Origin: Bdellovibrionales bacterium
GTDB lineage: Bacteria > Bdellovibrionota > UBA1018 > CAIPTA01
DNA: 17,603 nt
Assembly (NCBI GenBank): GCA_021730855.1
Contig: JAKFYM010000116.1
Span: 1 to 17,603, forward strand
Reading direction: 5' to 3'
The notes under the pieces were generated by a model. It worked only from the letters and a program-made list of their open reading frames with translations. It searched no databases and was not told the origin of the DNA. The first letter of the stretch is position 1. Each line of letters opens with the position of its first letter. This document shows, piece by piece, positions 10,756 to 17,498 of the stretch. A program made the translations under genes and the position numbers.

Positions 10756-12120
10756 CTATAGCTTGAGGCCAGCGGCGCGGGCTTCATCCTCGATGATTTT
10801 GCGGATTTCATCCAGGCGGGCTTGTGACTGCGCTTCGAAGCGCATCACGATCACCGGCTGCGTATTGGAGGCGCGTACCAGCCCCCAGGCGTCGCCGAAT
10901 TCTACCCGTACCCCGTCGATTTCATTGGTGCGGTATTTTGTCCGAAGGGAAGAACGAATGCGGTCGATGATACCCCACTTCGCCTCATCGTCGCAATCCA
11001 CACGGATTTCCGGGGTGTTGACCGATTTTGGAATCCCACTCAGGAGGCTCGAGGCTTTGTCATTGGTTTGCGAGAGAATCTCTAGAAAACGCGCGCCGGC
11101 GTAGATAGCGTCGTCGAAACCGAAAAAACGGTCGGCAAAAAAGATGTGCCCGCTCATTTCTCCGGCGAGCTTGGCGCCCGTCTCCTTCATCTTGGCCTTG
11201 ATCAGGGAGTGCCCCGTTTTCCACATCACGCCCTTGCCGCCATGCTTTTCAATGTCGTTGTAGAGGCGATGTGAGCTTTTTACTTCGGAAATAATGGTGG
11301 CACCCGGATGATCCTTGAGCACGGCCCGCGAGAAGATCACCATGAGCTCGTCACCCCAGAGGATCTCGCCCTTTTCATTCACCACGCCCACGCGATCGGC
11401 GTCCCCGTCAAAAGCGATCCCGGCATCCGCCTGGTGCTTTTTTACGGAGGCGATCACGTCTTGAAGGTTCTCTTCCACGGTGGGATCGGCTGGATGGTTG
11501 GGAAAGGTGCCATCTGGGGTGCAAAAAAGTTCCGTTACCTCACAGCCAAGCTTTCGATAGACGGTGGGAGCGAACTGCGAGGCGGCTCCGTTCCCGGCAT
11601 CAATCACGATTTTCAGGGGGCGCTTTAGTTTCACGTTCGTGAGCACAAAGTCTAGGTAGGACGGAAAAATATCCATCTTCTCTACGGTGCCTGCCTTGGA
11701 CGCCGCTGGAGTGCCCTTTTCCATGAGCGTGCGCAGTTCCTGGATGTCTTCACCGAAAAGGGAGCCCTTGCCCACGCAGATCTTGAAGCCATTGTATTCC
11801 GGGGGGTTATGGGAGCCGGTGACCATGATCGCCCCATCTGTTTTCAGCTGGTGGATGGAAAAATAGGTCATCGGAGTGGTGACCAGGCCCAAGGAAAAAA
11901 CATTTGCGCCGGCGGCCCTCAGGCCTTCGATCAAAGCTTCGGAATACTCTTCTCCGGAAGTCCGGCAGTCGCGGCCAACGGCGAGGATGAGTTGGTCTTT
12001 TTTCAGGCGGCTTTTGGCAAACTGCACGTAGGCCTGGCCCAGGTTCCGGGCCAGCTCGGGAGTGAGATCTGTTCCGGCAATGCCCCGGATGTCGTATTCG
12101 CGAAAGATGGAAGAATTCAT
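10756..12120 (-). CDS. Phosphomannomutase / phosphoglucomutase
   Basis: Alpha-D-phosphohexomutase that interconverts hexose 6- and 1-phosphates, feeding nucleotide sugars for surface polysaccharide or LPS. The protein has 454 residues, typical of the AlgC/ManB-type enzymes. All four domain landmarks are visible: phosphoserine loop TGSHNPPEYNGFK (catalytic Ser103), Mg2+ loop DGDADR (238-243), sugar-binding GEMSGH (320-325) and phosphate-binding RASNTQP (416-422). GEMSGH and RASNTQP fit dual-specificity PMM/PGM rather than a strict glucosamine mutase, but substrate cannot be settled from sequence. The N-terminus MNSSIFREYDIRG is standard, so ATG at 12120 is right although the ribosome site (GGGGC) is weak. 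A good promoter lies 42 bases upstream; uvrA follows 19 bases after the stop. Confidence 0.93.
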   Translation of the reverse strand: MNSSIFREYDIRGIAGTDLTPELARNLGQAYVQFAKSRLKKDQLILAVGRDCRTSGEEYSEALIEGLRAAGANVFSLGLVTTPMTYFSIHQLKTDGAIMVTGSHNPPEYNGFKICVGKGSLFGEDIQELRTLMEKGTPAASKAGTVEKMDIFPSYLDFVLTNVKLKRPLKIVIDAGNGAASQFAPTVYRKLGCEVTELFCTPDGTFPNHPADPTVEENLQDVIASVKKHQADAGIAFDGDADRVGVVNEKGEILWGDELMVIFSRAVLKDHPGATIISEVKSSHRLYNDIEKHGGKGVMWKTGHSLIKAKMKETGAKLAGEMSGHIFFADRFFGFDDAIYAGARFLEILSQTNDKASSLLSGIPKSVNTPEIRVDCDDEAKWGIIDRIRSSLRTKYRTNEIDGVRVEFGDAWGLVRASNTQPVIVMRFEAQSQARLDEIRKIIEDEARAAGLKL

Positions 12121-12161
12121 GAAATTATGCCCCGCATTACAGCAAGATGCCCAAGAGAGTC

Positions 12162-12190
12162 ACTATATCCAGAGCACGGTCCTGGCTCAA
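12162..12190 (-). promoter_or_regulatory. Sigma70-type promoter for the phosphohexomutase-uvrA operon
   Basis: Read on the minus strand: -35 TTGAGC (12190-12185), exactly 17 bases, then -10 TATAGT (12167-12162). Transcription would start near 12155, giving a leader of about 35 bases before the ATG at 12120. Position, spacing and both hexamers fit well. Confidence 0.6.
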
Positions 12191-12228
12191 GCAATGAGGC
12201 GGGTTTTCCTTGGGGATCGAACGAATGC

Positions 12229-12258
12229 TTGCGTTTATTCGAAGGGATACAGTATGTT
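12229..12258 (+). promoter_or_regulatory. Probable promoter for the tRNA pair
   Basis: TTGCGT (12229-12234), an 18-base spacer and TATGTT (12253-12258), with the mature 5' end of tRNA-Arg 21 bases downstream. The hexamers are only moderate matches. It is the best candidate between the divergent phosphohexomutase gene and the tRNAs. Confidence 0.4.
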
Positions 12259-12279
12259 GCGTCCAAGAAAAACAGCTGC

Positions 12280-12356
12280 GCGCGGGTAGCTCAGTTGGAT
12301 AGAGCAACAGACTACGAATCTGTAGGTCGGAGGTTCGACTCCTCTCCTGCGCGCCA
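12280..12356 (+). tRNA. tRNA-Arg (anticodon ACG)
   Basis: Full cloverleaf with encoded CCA. Acceptor GCGCGGG pairs with CCTGCGC (one G-T), discriminator G, CCA at 12354-12356. D stem GCTC/GAGC, anticodon stem ACAGA/TCTGT with loop CTACGAA (anticodon 12314-12316), T stem GGAGG/CCTCT with loop TTCGACT. The A at the wobble position normally needs deamination to inosine by TadA to read all CGU/C/A codons. Confidence 0.97.
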
Positions 12357-12450
12357 ATTTTAGGGTCGGACAAATATTAGCCTAGCTGCAAAAGCCAGAG
12401 GGACAGGCAGCCAGATGATCTTCGTCAGATCAAAGGGTCTCTTTTGGTAA

Positions 12451-12540
12451 GGAGAGATGGCCGAGTGGCTGAAGGCACACCCTTGCTAAGGGTGCATACG
12501 GTAATACGTATCGAGGGTTCGAATCCCTCTCTCTCCGCCA
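12451..12540 (+). tRNA. tRNA-Ser (anticodon GCT)
   Basis: Class II tRNA with long variable arm and encoded CCA. Acceptor GGAGAGA pairs with TCTCTCC, discriminator G, CCA at 12538-12540. Anticodon loop TTGCTAA with GCT at 12485-12487 reads AGC/AGU. T arm GAGGG TTCGAAT CCCTC. The 94 bases between the two tRNAs hold no evident gene or terminator, so they may be co-transcribed. Confidence 0.97.
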
Positions 12541-12544
12541 TCAT

Positions 12545-12582
12545 AAAACCGGACGTAGGCTTTAGCCTGCGGCCGGTTTTTT
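12545..12582 (+). terminator. Intrinsic terminator after tRNA-Ser
   Basis: AAAACCGG (12545-12552) pairs with CCGGTTTT (12573-12580), with an inner stem CGTAGGC/GCCTGCG (one G-T) and loop TTTA; a T-run reaches 12582. Starts five bases after the tRNA CCA end. Classic Rho-independent terminator for the tRNA unit. Confidence 0.92.
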
Positions 12583-12589
12583 GTTTCGC

Positions 12590-12750
12590 GCAGTAGGGAT
12601 TCGAACTCGAAGCAGCCGACCAGCGGGGAGTCGCGCAGCGACTTCGCGCTGGGAGCCAAGCCGGGAGGGCTTGGCTAGGCTGCGGAGGAGAGCCTACGCA
12701 AGGAGCGGCAGGAGCCGCGACTGTAGTAGGTCGAATCCCTCTTTCCCGAC
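12590..12750. other. Structured palindromic element with tRNA T-arm-like ends
   Basis: A dense set of nested inverted repeats fills this stretch. Outer arms AGGGATTCGA (12595-12604) and TCGAATCCCT (12731-12740) pair perfectly over 10 bases. Inside are GCAGCC/GGCTGC (12612-12617 with 12678-12683) enclosing two hairpins: CCAGCG...CGCTGG (12620-12652), with an inner GTCGC-GCA-GCGAC, and GCCAAGCC-GGGAG-GGCTTGGC (12655-12675). A further hairpin GCGGC-AGGA-GCCGC lies at 12705-12718. Both ends read like the 3' half of a tRNA T-arm pointing outward. It may be a structured RNA, a tRNA-derived mobile repeat or an integration scar; only one copy is visible, so repeat status cannot be decided here. No credible protein is encoded. 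Confidence 0.65.
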
Positions 12751-12817
12751 CCTGATACCCACCGAGCTTCACGCGGACATAAACATTTATTATAGACTCA
12801 ATGAAGGCGCAAAACGC

Positions 12818-13180
12818 TTAATGTCCTAGCTGGGTTCCAACAATTACATTGCAAGAAATCGTATAGGAAATGTTGCCGGCAAAGCTTTCGTTCATCATTT
12901 CAATAATTGGTTCCGAACTCTTAGCTTCTAAGCCCATACGAAATCCGCTAATGCCTGACCAATAGCGGACTACCTTGATCCCGCCAATTCTTGAAACCAT
13001 TTCTTCAATATGAATTGGATCTAAAGATCGAACTCCTTGAATGGTCAAAAAATAGGTATTCATAGTACCACTTGTGGTGCGACATTCGGTGACCCGCTCA
13101 AGAATTGCTGCTGAAGCGGATGTGCCGACGGCGAAACCAGCGAGTAAACAAACAACTGAAAATAAGAAGATATTTTTCAT
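12818..13180 (-). CDS. Small exported protein of unknown function
   Basis: 120 residues with a clear Sec signal peptide (MKNIFLFSVVCLLAGFAVGTSASA, likely cut near residue 24). The mature part has two cysteines, Cys33 and Cys110, which could form a disulfide, and mixed alpha/beta character (TYFLTIQGV, HIEEMVSRIGGIKVVRYW). ATG 13180 has GGGGA close upstream on the minus strand. I do not recognise the family. It faces away from the copper cassette across a 270-base intergenic region. The signal peptide, ribosome site and length make a real gene likely. Confidence 0.7.
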   Translation of the reverse strand: MKNIFLFSVVCLLAGFAVGTSASAAILERVTECRTTSGTMNTYFLTIQGVRSLDPIHIEEMVSRIGGIKVVRYWSGISGFRMGLEAKSSEPIIEMMNESFAGNISYTISCNVIVGTQLGH

Positions 13181-13450
13181 TTAGTCCCCAGGGAATTGAT
13201 GCGGTGGTGCAATCTGTTCGTTGCCTTCTCTCACGATGAATATGAAGTTTCAAGGTGAGTAGGAAAGAAATTTCCCATCTGCGTCAGAAAGTCATTTTTG
13301 ACCTCTTTTTTAGGGAAAACCTGCCCGTATGTCCTGTCTACCGGAAGATTAGCAGTTTCCCTACGAGAGCGGATTGCGAAAATGCCAGAATGGCTTTCCA
13401 AGGTTCTACGTGAGAAGAGAGTCGTAGGCGTAACAGACACAGGAGAGACC
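13181..13450. other. Divergent intergenic region, no firm feature
   Basis: These 270 bases separate two divergently transcribed small exported-protein genes and must hold promoters for both. I see no convincing -35/-10 pair: TTGACC at 13298-13303 has no good -10 at normal spacing. The frame upstream of 13451 is open back to a TTG at 13298, but that extension is not signal-peptide-like and lacks a ribosome site. Confidence 0.4.
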
Positions 13451-13777
13451 ATGAAGATCGCCGCTTTGTTTTTCTGTTTTCTCTTTTCTTTTTCGACCGT
13501 GAGCCACGCAGGCACGGGATTTGTTTCCAATCCATCGGAAAGAATTCAAGGCAAAGCCCTTTGCGGCGCATTGGCAAGGGAGAAGTTGGTATGGTTTGCA
13601 AATAGCCTTGAGAACGCCGCTGCCAAATTAGATAGCTTTCGATTAATTGGTTTGGACACAAGGGCTTTCAGCCTAAGCCACTATGCCTGGTTTGAGATGG
13701 ACATTGAAATCAATGGCGAGCCAAGGACCCTTCGCACTCTTGTCCAATTTTATCGTATTGGCAGGCGCTGTCTTTAG
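13451..13777 (+). CDS. Small exported protein of unknown function, first gene of the copper cassette
   Basis: 108 residues from ATG 13451, preceded by AGGAG at 13441-13445, which decides the start over the longer open frame beginning at 13298. Residues 1-20 form a Phe-rich signal peptide ending SHA. The mature protein has two cysteines (Cys38 and Cys107, the second next to the C-terminus in RRCL) that may form a disulfide. No known metal-binding motif is visible and the family is not recognised. It lies 88 bases upstream of the multicopper oxidase on the same strand, so a link with copper handling is suggested by position only. Confidence 0.7.
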   Translation: MKIAALFFCFLFSFSTVSHAGTGFVSNPSERIQGKALCGALAREKLVWFANSLENAAAKLDSFRLIGLDTRAFSLSHYAWFEMDIEINGEPRTLRTLVQFYRIGRRCL

Positions 13778-13786
13778 AGCATCCCG

Positions 13787-13817
13787 GTCTCCACTTACCC
13801 GAAATTGCCATGGAGAC
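13787..13817 (+). promoter_or_regulatory. Inverted repeat in the leader of the multicopper oxidase gene
   Basis: GTCTCCA (13787-13793) and TGGAGAC (13811-13817) form a perfect 7-base dyad with a 17-base spacer, in the 88-base gap before the oxidase gene. It could be an operator for an unseen regulator, an mRNA stem-loop, or chance. It does not match the CueR or CsoR operator patterns I know. Confidence 0.3.
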
Positions 13818-13865
13818 GACAGGCCCGACTGCCCGATTTTGACCGAACTAGAAGACGGAGCTGAA

Positions 13866-16121
13866 ATGAAGTTTGCAGCGTTACTATTGGGAGCAATCAC
13901 GCTTCTACCGACGGCAGTATTTGCCAAGACTGTTCGCTATGAACTTAACGTAACTAAGCAGTCCGTCAATATGAGTGGGAAAGAAACGGTAGATTTCGCG
14001 CTTACGGTAAATGGCGGAATCCCGGCCCCAACTTTGGAATTTACCGAAGGGGATGATGCCGAGATCGTGGTCCAAAATAAAATTCCGGGAGAAGAAGTAT
14101 CGATCCATTGGCACGGAATTCTTTTGCCTCCAGAAGAAGATGGCGTGGCCTATGTGAACACCCCTCCGATTCATAGTGGAACTTCCCATACCTTCCGTTT
14201 CAAGATCCGCCAGCACGGAACCTATTGGTACCACTCCCATACGGCTGTACAGGAGCAGAAGGGCGTATACGGAGCTTTCATCATTCATCCTAAAAAGAAG
14301 ACCATTACCACTGACAAAGAAGTGGTGGCGGTTTTGAGCGACTGGTCCGACGAAGACGCCAATCAGATCATCAAAAATCTTCGCAAAGACGGAGATTACT
14401 ATCTCTACAAAAAAAACAGCATGCGCTCTTACATTGGTGCGATCCAAGCTGGCGGCTTAGGCACGATGCTAAAGAATGAGTGGGACCGGATGGGCGGAAT
14501 GGATCTCTCCGATGTGGGCTACGACGCTTTTCTTATCAACGGGAAAAGAGACAGCCAGTTGATTGTTGCGCACCCTGGAGAAAAAGTCAGAATCCGGATC
14601 ATCAATGCCGGCGCTTCAAGTTACTTCTATGCGTCGTTGGGAAAAACGCCTTTCCAGGTGGTTTCTGCTGATGGCGTAGATATCAATCCGGTTTGGGCCA
14701 ATGAAATCTTAATGGGAATGGCCGAGACCTACGACATTCTCTTTACAGTGCCCGAGCACAAAAATTATGAACTTCGCGCCACGGTTCAAGACGTGACTGG
14801 TTATGCCTCGGGCTGGATTGGAATGGGCGAGAAGGTAGTAGCTCCTACAAAGCCGATGCCTGATCTCTATGCGCCTATGGACCACGCAGCCATGGGGCAT
14901 GGGGAAATGGATCATAGCTCGATGAATCACGAGGCCAAGAAAGACGAAGCTGTGGATCATAGTAAAATGGATCACTCGGCCCACGGCTCTCATGCAGGGC
15001 ACGGAGGCCATGGTAATCAAGGGAAGCCAAGCAGTGGCAGCGATCAGGCCAAGCTAAAAGCCGAGGCTGAGAAAGATCCCCATGCTGGTCATAAAATGCC
15101 AGCAAAGAAGCAAGACGATTCTGCTCATGCTGATCACGGAGTAAGTGCTCAGGCAGAGAAAAATAGAACGGTAGTCGAGACATTGACCGTCGATGACCTG
15201 AAAGCCACGGCCTCAACCGTACTTCCTGTCAATGCACCAGTGCTCGATGTGAAGCTTGTGCTGGGTGGAAATATGGAGCGCTACATCTGGCATATTAACG
15301 GTAAGGCCATATATCAAGACCGTACTCTGGAGATCCAAGAAGGGCAGGTGATTCGCTATACCTTCGTGAATGAAACTATGATGCACCATCCGATGCACTT
15401 GCACGGGCACTTCTTCCGCGTTCTCAATAAAAACGGCGAGCTTTCACCGTTAAAGCACACAGTGGATGTTCCGCCTCACGGTACGCGTACTATAGAATTC
15501 TATGCCAACGAGCCTGGCGAATGGATGCTTCACTGTCACAATCTCTATCATATGAAAACCGGCATGGCCCGGGTGGTAAAATACTCAACCTTCACGCCAA
15601 AGCCCGAAGTGGCAAAGCACCAAAAGCACGATCCTCATCTCCATGATCATATCTATTGGAACGGGATGCTTGAGGCGGCGACAAGCCACGGCAGGGCGTA
15701 CTTTCGTCTCTCTAAAACTTGGGACACCTTGGAGCTTGATGTGGAGGCCCGAGAAGAAGACGATAGCTGGGGACTGGAAGGAGATCTCTTCTACCGCCGC
15801 TGGTTTGGCCAATTTTTCAACGTGATTGCTGGGGGAGCGAGCTTCCACGATCAACAGCGAGCAACCATAGGTGTAGGTTATATGCTGTCTATGCTCATCG
15901 AGACGAATCTCCTAGTGGATCACAAGGGGGGGTTAAGGCTCGACGTAGAGAGGAAATTTCATTGGGCGAAAAACATTTTTACAGAGGGCGAGATTACCTT
16001 TCGCCAACATGAGAAACCCGAATGGAAAGTGAATCTCATGTACGGACCGAGCTGGCATTGGGCGGCAGGGGGCATGCTCACGGATGACAAATTGGGCGTA
16101 GGAGCTCAGTGGAAATTTTAG
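13866..16121 (+). CDS. CopA-type multicopper oxidase with fused CopB-like outer-membrane barrel domain
   Basis: 751 residues from ATG 13866 (GGAG at 13857-13860); signal peptide 1-20 ends AVFA. Residues 21-575 are a cupredoxin-type multicopper oxidase that would oxidise Cu(I) in the periplasm. All four copper-ligand clusters are present: HWHG (81-84), HSH (123-125), HPMHLHGH (508-515), and HCHNLYHMKTGM (556-567) with type-1 Cys557 and axial Met567. Between domains 2 and 3, residues 339-425 are a His/Met-rich copper-binding segment with DHS and MDH repeats. Residues 596-751 have alternating hydrophobic and aromatic strands (about 12 can be drawn) and end in Phe (GAQWKF), as outer-membrane barrels do; this part resembles CopB. 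Normal CopA is about 600 residues and CopB a separate protein. The fusion is one uninterrupted frame. The barrel assignment is inference; the oxidase call is firm. Confidence 0.9.
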   Translation: MKFAALLLGAITLLPTAVFAKTVRYELNVTKQSVNMSGKETVDFALTVNGGIPAPTLEFTEGDDAEIVVQNKIPGEEVSIHWHGILLPPEEDGVAYVNTPPIHSGTSHTFRFKIRQHGTYWYHSHTAVQEQKGVYGAFIIHPKKKTITTDKEVVAVLSDWSDEDANQIIKNLRKDGDYYLYKKNSMRSYIGAIQAGGLGTMLKNEWDRMGGMDLSDVGYDAFLINGKRDSQLIVAHPGEKVRIRIINAGASSYFYASLGKTPFQVVSADGVDINPVWANEILMGMAETYDILFTVPEHKNYELRATVQDVTGYASGWIGMGEKVVAPTKPMPDLYAPMDHAAMGHGEMDHSSMNHEAKKDEAVDHSKMDHSAHGSHAGHGGHGNQGKPSSGSDQAKLKAEAEKDPHAGHKMPAKKQDDSAHADHGVSAQAEKNRTVVETLTVDDLKATASTVLPVNAPVLDVKLVLGGNMERYIWHINGKAIYQDRTLEIQEGQVIRYTFVNETMMHHPMHLHGHFFRVLNKNGELSPLKHTVDVPPHGTRTIEFYANEPGEWMLHCHNLYHMKTGMARVVKYSTFTPKPEVAKHQKHDPHLHDHIYWNGMLEAATSHGRAYFRLSKTWDTLELDVEAREEDDSWGLEGDLFYRRWFGQFFNVIAGGASFHDQQRATIGVGYMLSMLIETNLLVDHKGGLRLDVERKFHWAKNIFTEGEITFRQHEKPEWKVNLMYGPSWHWAAGGMLTDDKLGVGAQWKF

Positions 16122-16168
16122 TATGGTCCATAAACGGTTCCACCAAAAGGACCAAACAGGAGAGCAAT

Positions 16169-16486
16169 ATGAACATTAGAAGTCTATTCGTTATTTTAGC
16201 AGTCGCTTTTATTAGCCCAGTAACGGGAGTGGCTGCTCCCGCGGCCAAAGCAAAGCCCATGATGGCAATGGAAGAGCCCTCTAAAGAGGTAAGGGAGAAA
16301 ATGGTGACGATGCATGAGCAAATGGTAGTCTGCCTGAAGTCAGACAAGAAGTTTTCAGAATGTCATCAGCAGATGATGAACTCTTGCCCGATGATGAAAG
16401 ATGGAAAATGTCCCATGATGATGCATCACGGCCTTGACATGAAGAAGGGCACGCCTGACGATCATTCGGGGCATGCTGGCCATTGA
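16169..16486 (+). CDS. Small exported Met/Cys/His-rich protein, probable periplasmic copper-binding protein
   Basis: 105 residues from ATG 16169 with AGGAG six bases upstream; 47 bases after the oxidase gene, surely the same operon. Signal peptide of about 23 residues ends VAA. The mature protein contains many methionines and four cysteines with regular spacing (Cys55, Cys65, Cys73, Cys81; C-x9-C-x7-C-x7-C) in CHQQMMNSCPMMKDGKCPMM, then HH and a C-terminal HSGHAGH. The Cys/Met/His make-up is what is expected for Cu(I)/Cu(II) binding, so a copper store or chaperone for the adjacent oxidase is likely. I cannot assign it to CopC, CusF or the Csp storage proteins from sequence. Acidic/basic helical stretches (KEVREKMVTMHEQMVVCLK) suggest a small helical fold. 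Confidence 0.82.
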   Translation: MNIRSLFVILAVAFISPVTGVAAPAAKAKPMMAMEEPSKEVREKMVTMHEQMVVCLKSDKKFSECHQQMMNSCPMMKDGKCPMMMHHGLDMKKGTPDDHSGHAGH

Positions 16487-16673
16487 GGTCTGGCGGCCGA
16501 CAGCCGTGTCGTTTCTATGTGGAATACGATTGCCGTGTGCAACAGCCGCAGTTGAGGCGCGATAGAGAATAGCCGCGCTAGGCAGAACCTTTTTGCCACT
16601 CAGGACGCTTTTCCTGCCCTCTCCCTGATATAAAAATCAGCATCTCAACAGAGACGAAAAAAAGGAGAAGTCT
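16487..16673 (+). terminator. Intergenic gap with a weak terminator-like hairpin (16498-16514)
   Basis: Directly after the copper operon, CGACA-GCCG-TGTCG (16498-16511) is a perfect five-base hairpin followed only by TTT, so termination here would be weak. The rest of the 187-base gap contains a GCGCG/CGCGC pair (16557-16561 with 16574-16578) with no T-run and a CTGAT/ATCAG pair at 16625-16640. No gene or convincing promoter is visible. Confidence 0.3.
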
Positions 16674-17117
16674 ATGAAACGCGCTCTTATATTCATTTTG
16701 TTACTGACGTCAGCGAGCACGGCCCAAGCGGCCGTGCTGCTAGAAGCAGTCCGCGAGCCAGGTTTTGAGGTAAATCCACAAACCAAGCGCTTTCAATTGC
16801 ACAGTCATGGCGCCATGGTTCTTGAAATCACTACTCATCGGGAAAATAATAAAAAAGAATATATCCTTCTCGGCTGGCTTCTGCGCGCGGGGGTTAAAAA
16901 AATAGAGGCTCAAATAGCCGGTATTGATTCCAATGCCGTTTTGAAGGATGCCCAAGAGGGCCAGCCCATGTGCTCAGATGTTCCCACCTATAGCACCAGG
17001 GTTCTGGTGAATGGTTCGATGAAAGAGATCGCCAAATCGGTGAACTGCCACGAGTGGGTGCTTGAGGGCCACGAGACGCTAGACTGGATTGATTTCGGCA
17101 GAAGCTTTCTAGACTAG
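16674..17117 (+). CDS. Exported protein of unknown function
   Basis: 147 residues from ATG 16674, with AAGGAG at 16662-16667 and six-base spacing, a very good ribosome site. The first ~19 residues are a Sec signal peptide (MKRALIFILLLTSASTAQA). The mature part looks beta-rich with two cysteines (Cys100 and Cys125) suited to a disulfide and several histidines, but no copper motif. I do not recognise the family. It is separated from the copper operon by 187 bases, so it may be independent. Its stop overlaps the stop of the opposite-strand VOC gene. Confidence 0.78.
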   Translation: MKRALIFILLLTSASTAQAAVLLEAVREPGFEVNPQTKRFQLHSHGAMVLEITTHRENNKKEYILLGWLLRAGVKKIEAQIAGIDSNAVLKDAQEGQPMCSDVPTYSTRVLVNGSMKEIAKSVNCHEWVLEGHETLDWIDFGRSFLD

Positions 17118-17491
17118 AGCGAAGAAGCTCGCTCAATAAATTCCACGCGATTCCCGAAAGGATCGCGAAATTCTATGCGGTCGCAGCCGGGGATGGGCGT
17201 GCCCTCGAGCGCCTCCATTCCCCGCGCGGCCAACTTCTTCCGCCAAGCTGGAAGATCACGCACCCGGTAGGCCACATGAGCTTTTGTCTTGCGTCTTTCC
17301 ACTCCCTCTTCGGCGCCCACATGCACCTGCAGCTCTCCCACCGCCAGCCAAAAGCCTCCCCTCGCCTTTAAGCTTTCGGGCTTTTCCAATTCCTCTAGCC
17401 CAAGAAAGTCACAATAAAAGTCCCGTGCCTCGGCTTCCTGGCCTAGAGGAATTGTGATTTGTGCGTGGTCGATGCCTAGAAGTGGTCTCAT
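17114..17491 (-). CDS. VOC family (glyoxalase-fold) protein
   Basis: 125 residues, the usual size for a single-chain vicinal-oxygen-chelate protein made of two beta-alpha-beta-beta-beta modules. Typical motifs are IDHAQITIP at the N-terminus (His9), ARDFYCDFLGLEELEKP, HVAYRVRDLPAWRKKLAARG in the middle (His72), and FRDPFGNRVEFIE at the C-terminus with the metal-ligand glutamate. Members include glyoxalase I, dioxygenases and antibiotic-resistance proteins; nothing here fixes the substrate. ATG 17491 has only a weak ribosome site. The stop overlaps the stop of the plus-strand neighbour. Confidence 0.88.
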   Translation of the reverse strand: MRPLLGIDHAQITIPLGQEAEARDFYCDFLGLEELEKPESLKARGGFWLAVGELQVHVGAEEGVERRKTKAHVAYRVRDLPAWRKKLAARGMEALEGTPIPGCDRIEFRDPFGNRVEFIERASSL

Positions 17492-17498
17492 AAATAGG

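Noticed and set aside
12137..12373. Minus-strand frame with ERSRTSDLQIR
   Set aside because: Antisense read of tRNA-Arg, same kind of artefact.
12590..12750. CRISPR array or riboswitch
   Set aside because: There are no regularly spaced direct repeats, and the element does not precede a fitting gene on a strand consistent with a riboswitch.
12425..12772. Minus-strand frame encoding a peptide with EREGFEPS
   Set aside because: It is antisense to tRNA-Ser and the palindromic element; EREGFEPS-type peptides are well-known false calls across tRNA genes.
13683..13865. 61-residue upstream extension of the multicopper oxidase
   Set aside because: It would put residues before a clear signal peptide, overlaps the previous gene, and GGAG with ATG 13866 marks the real start.
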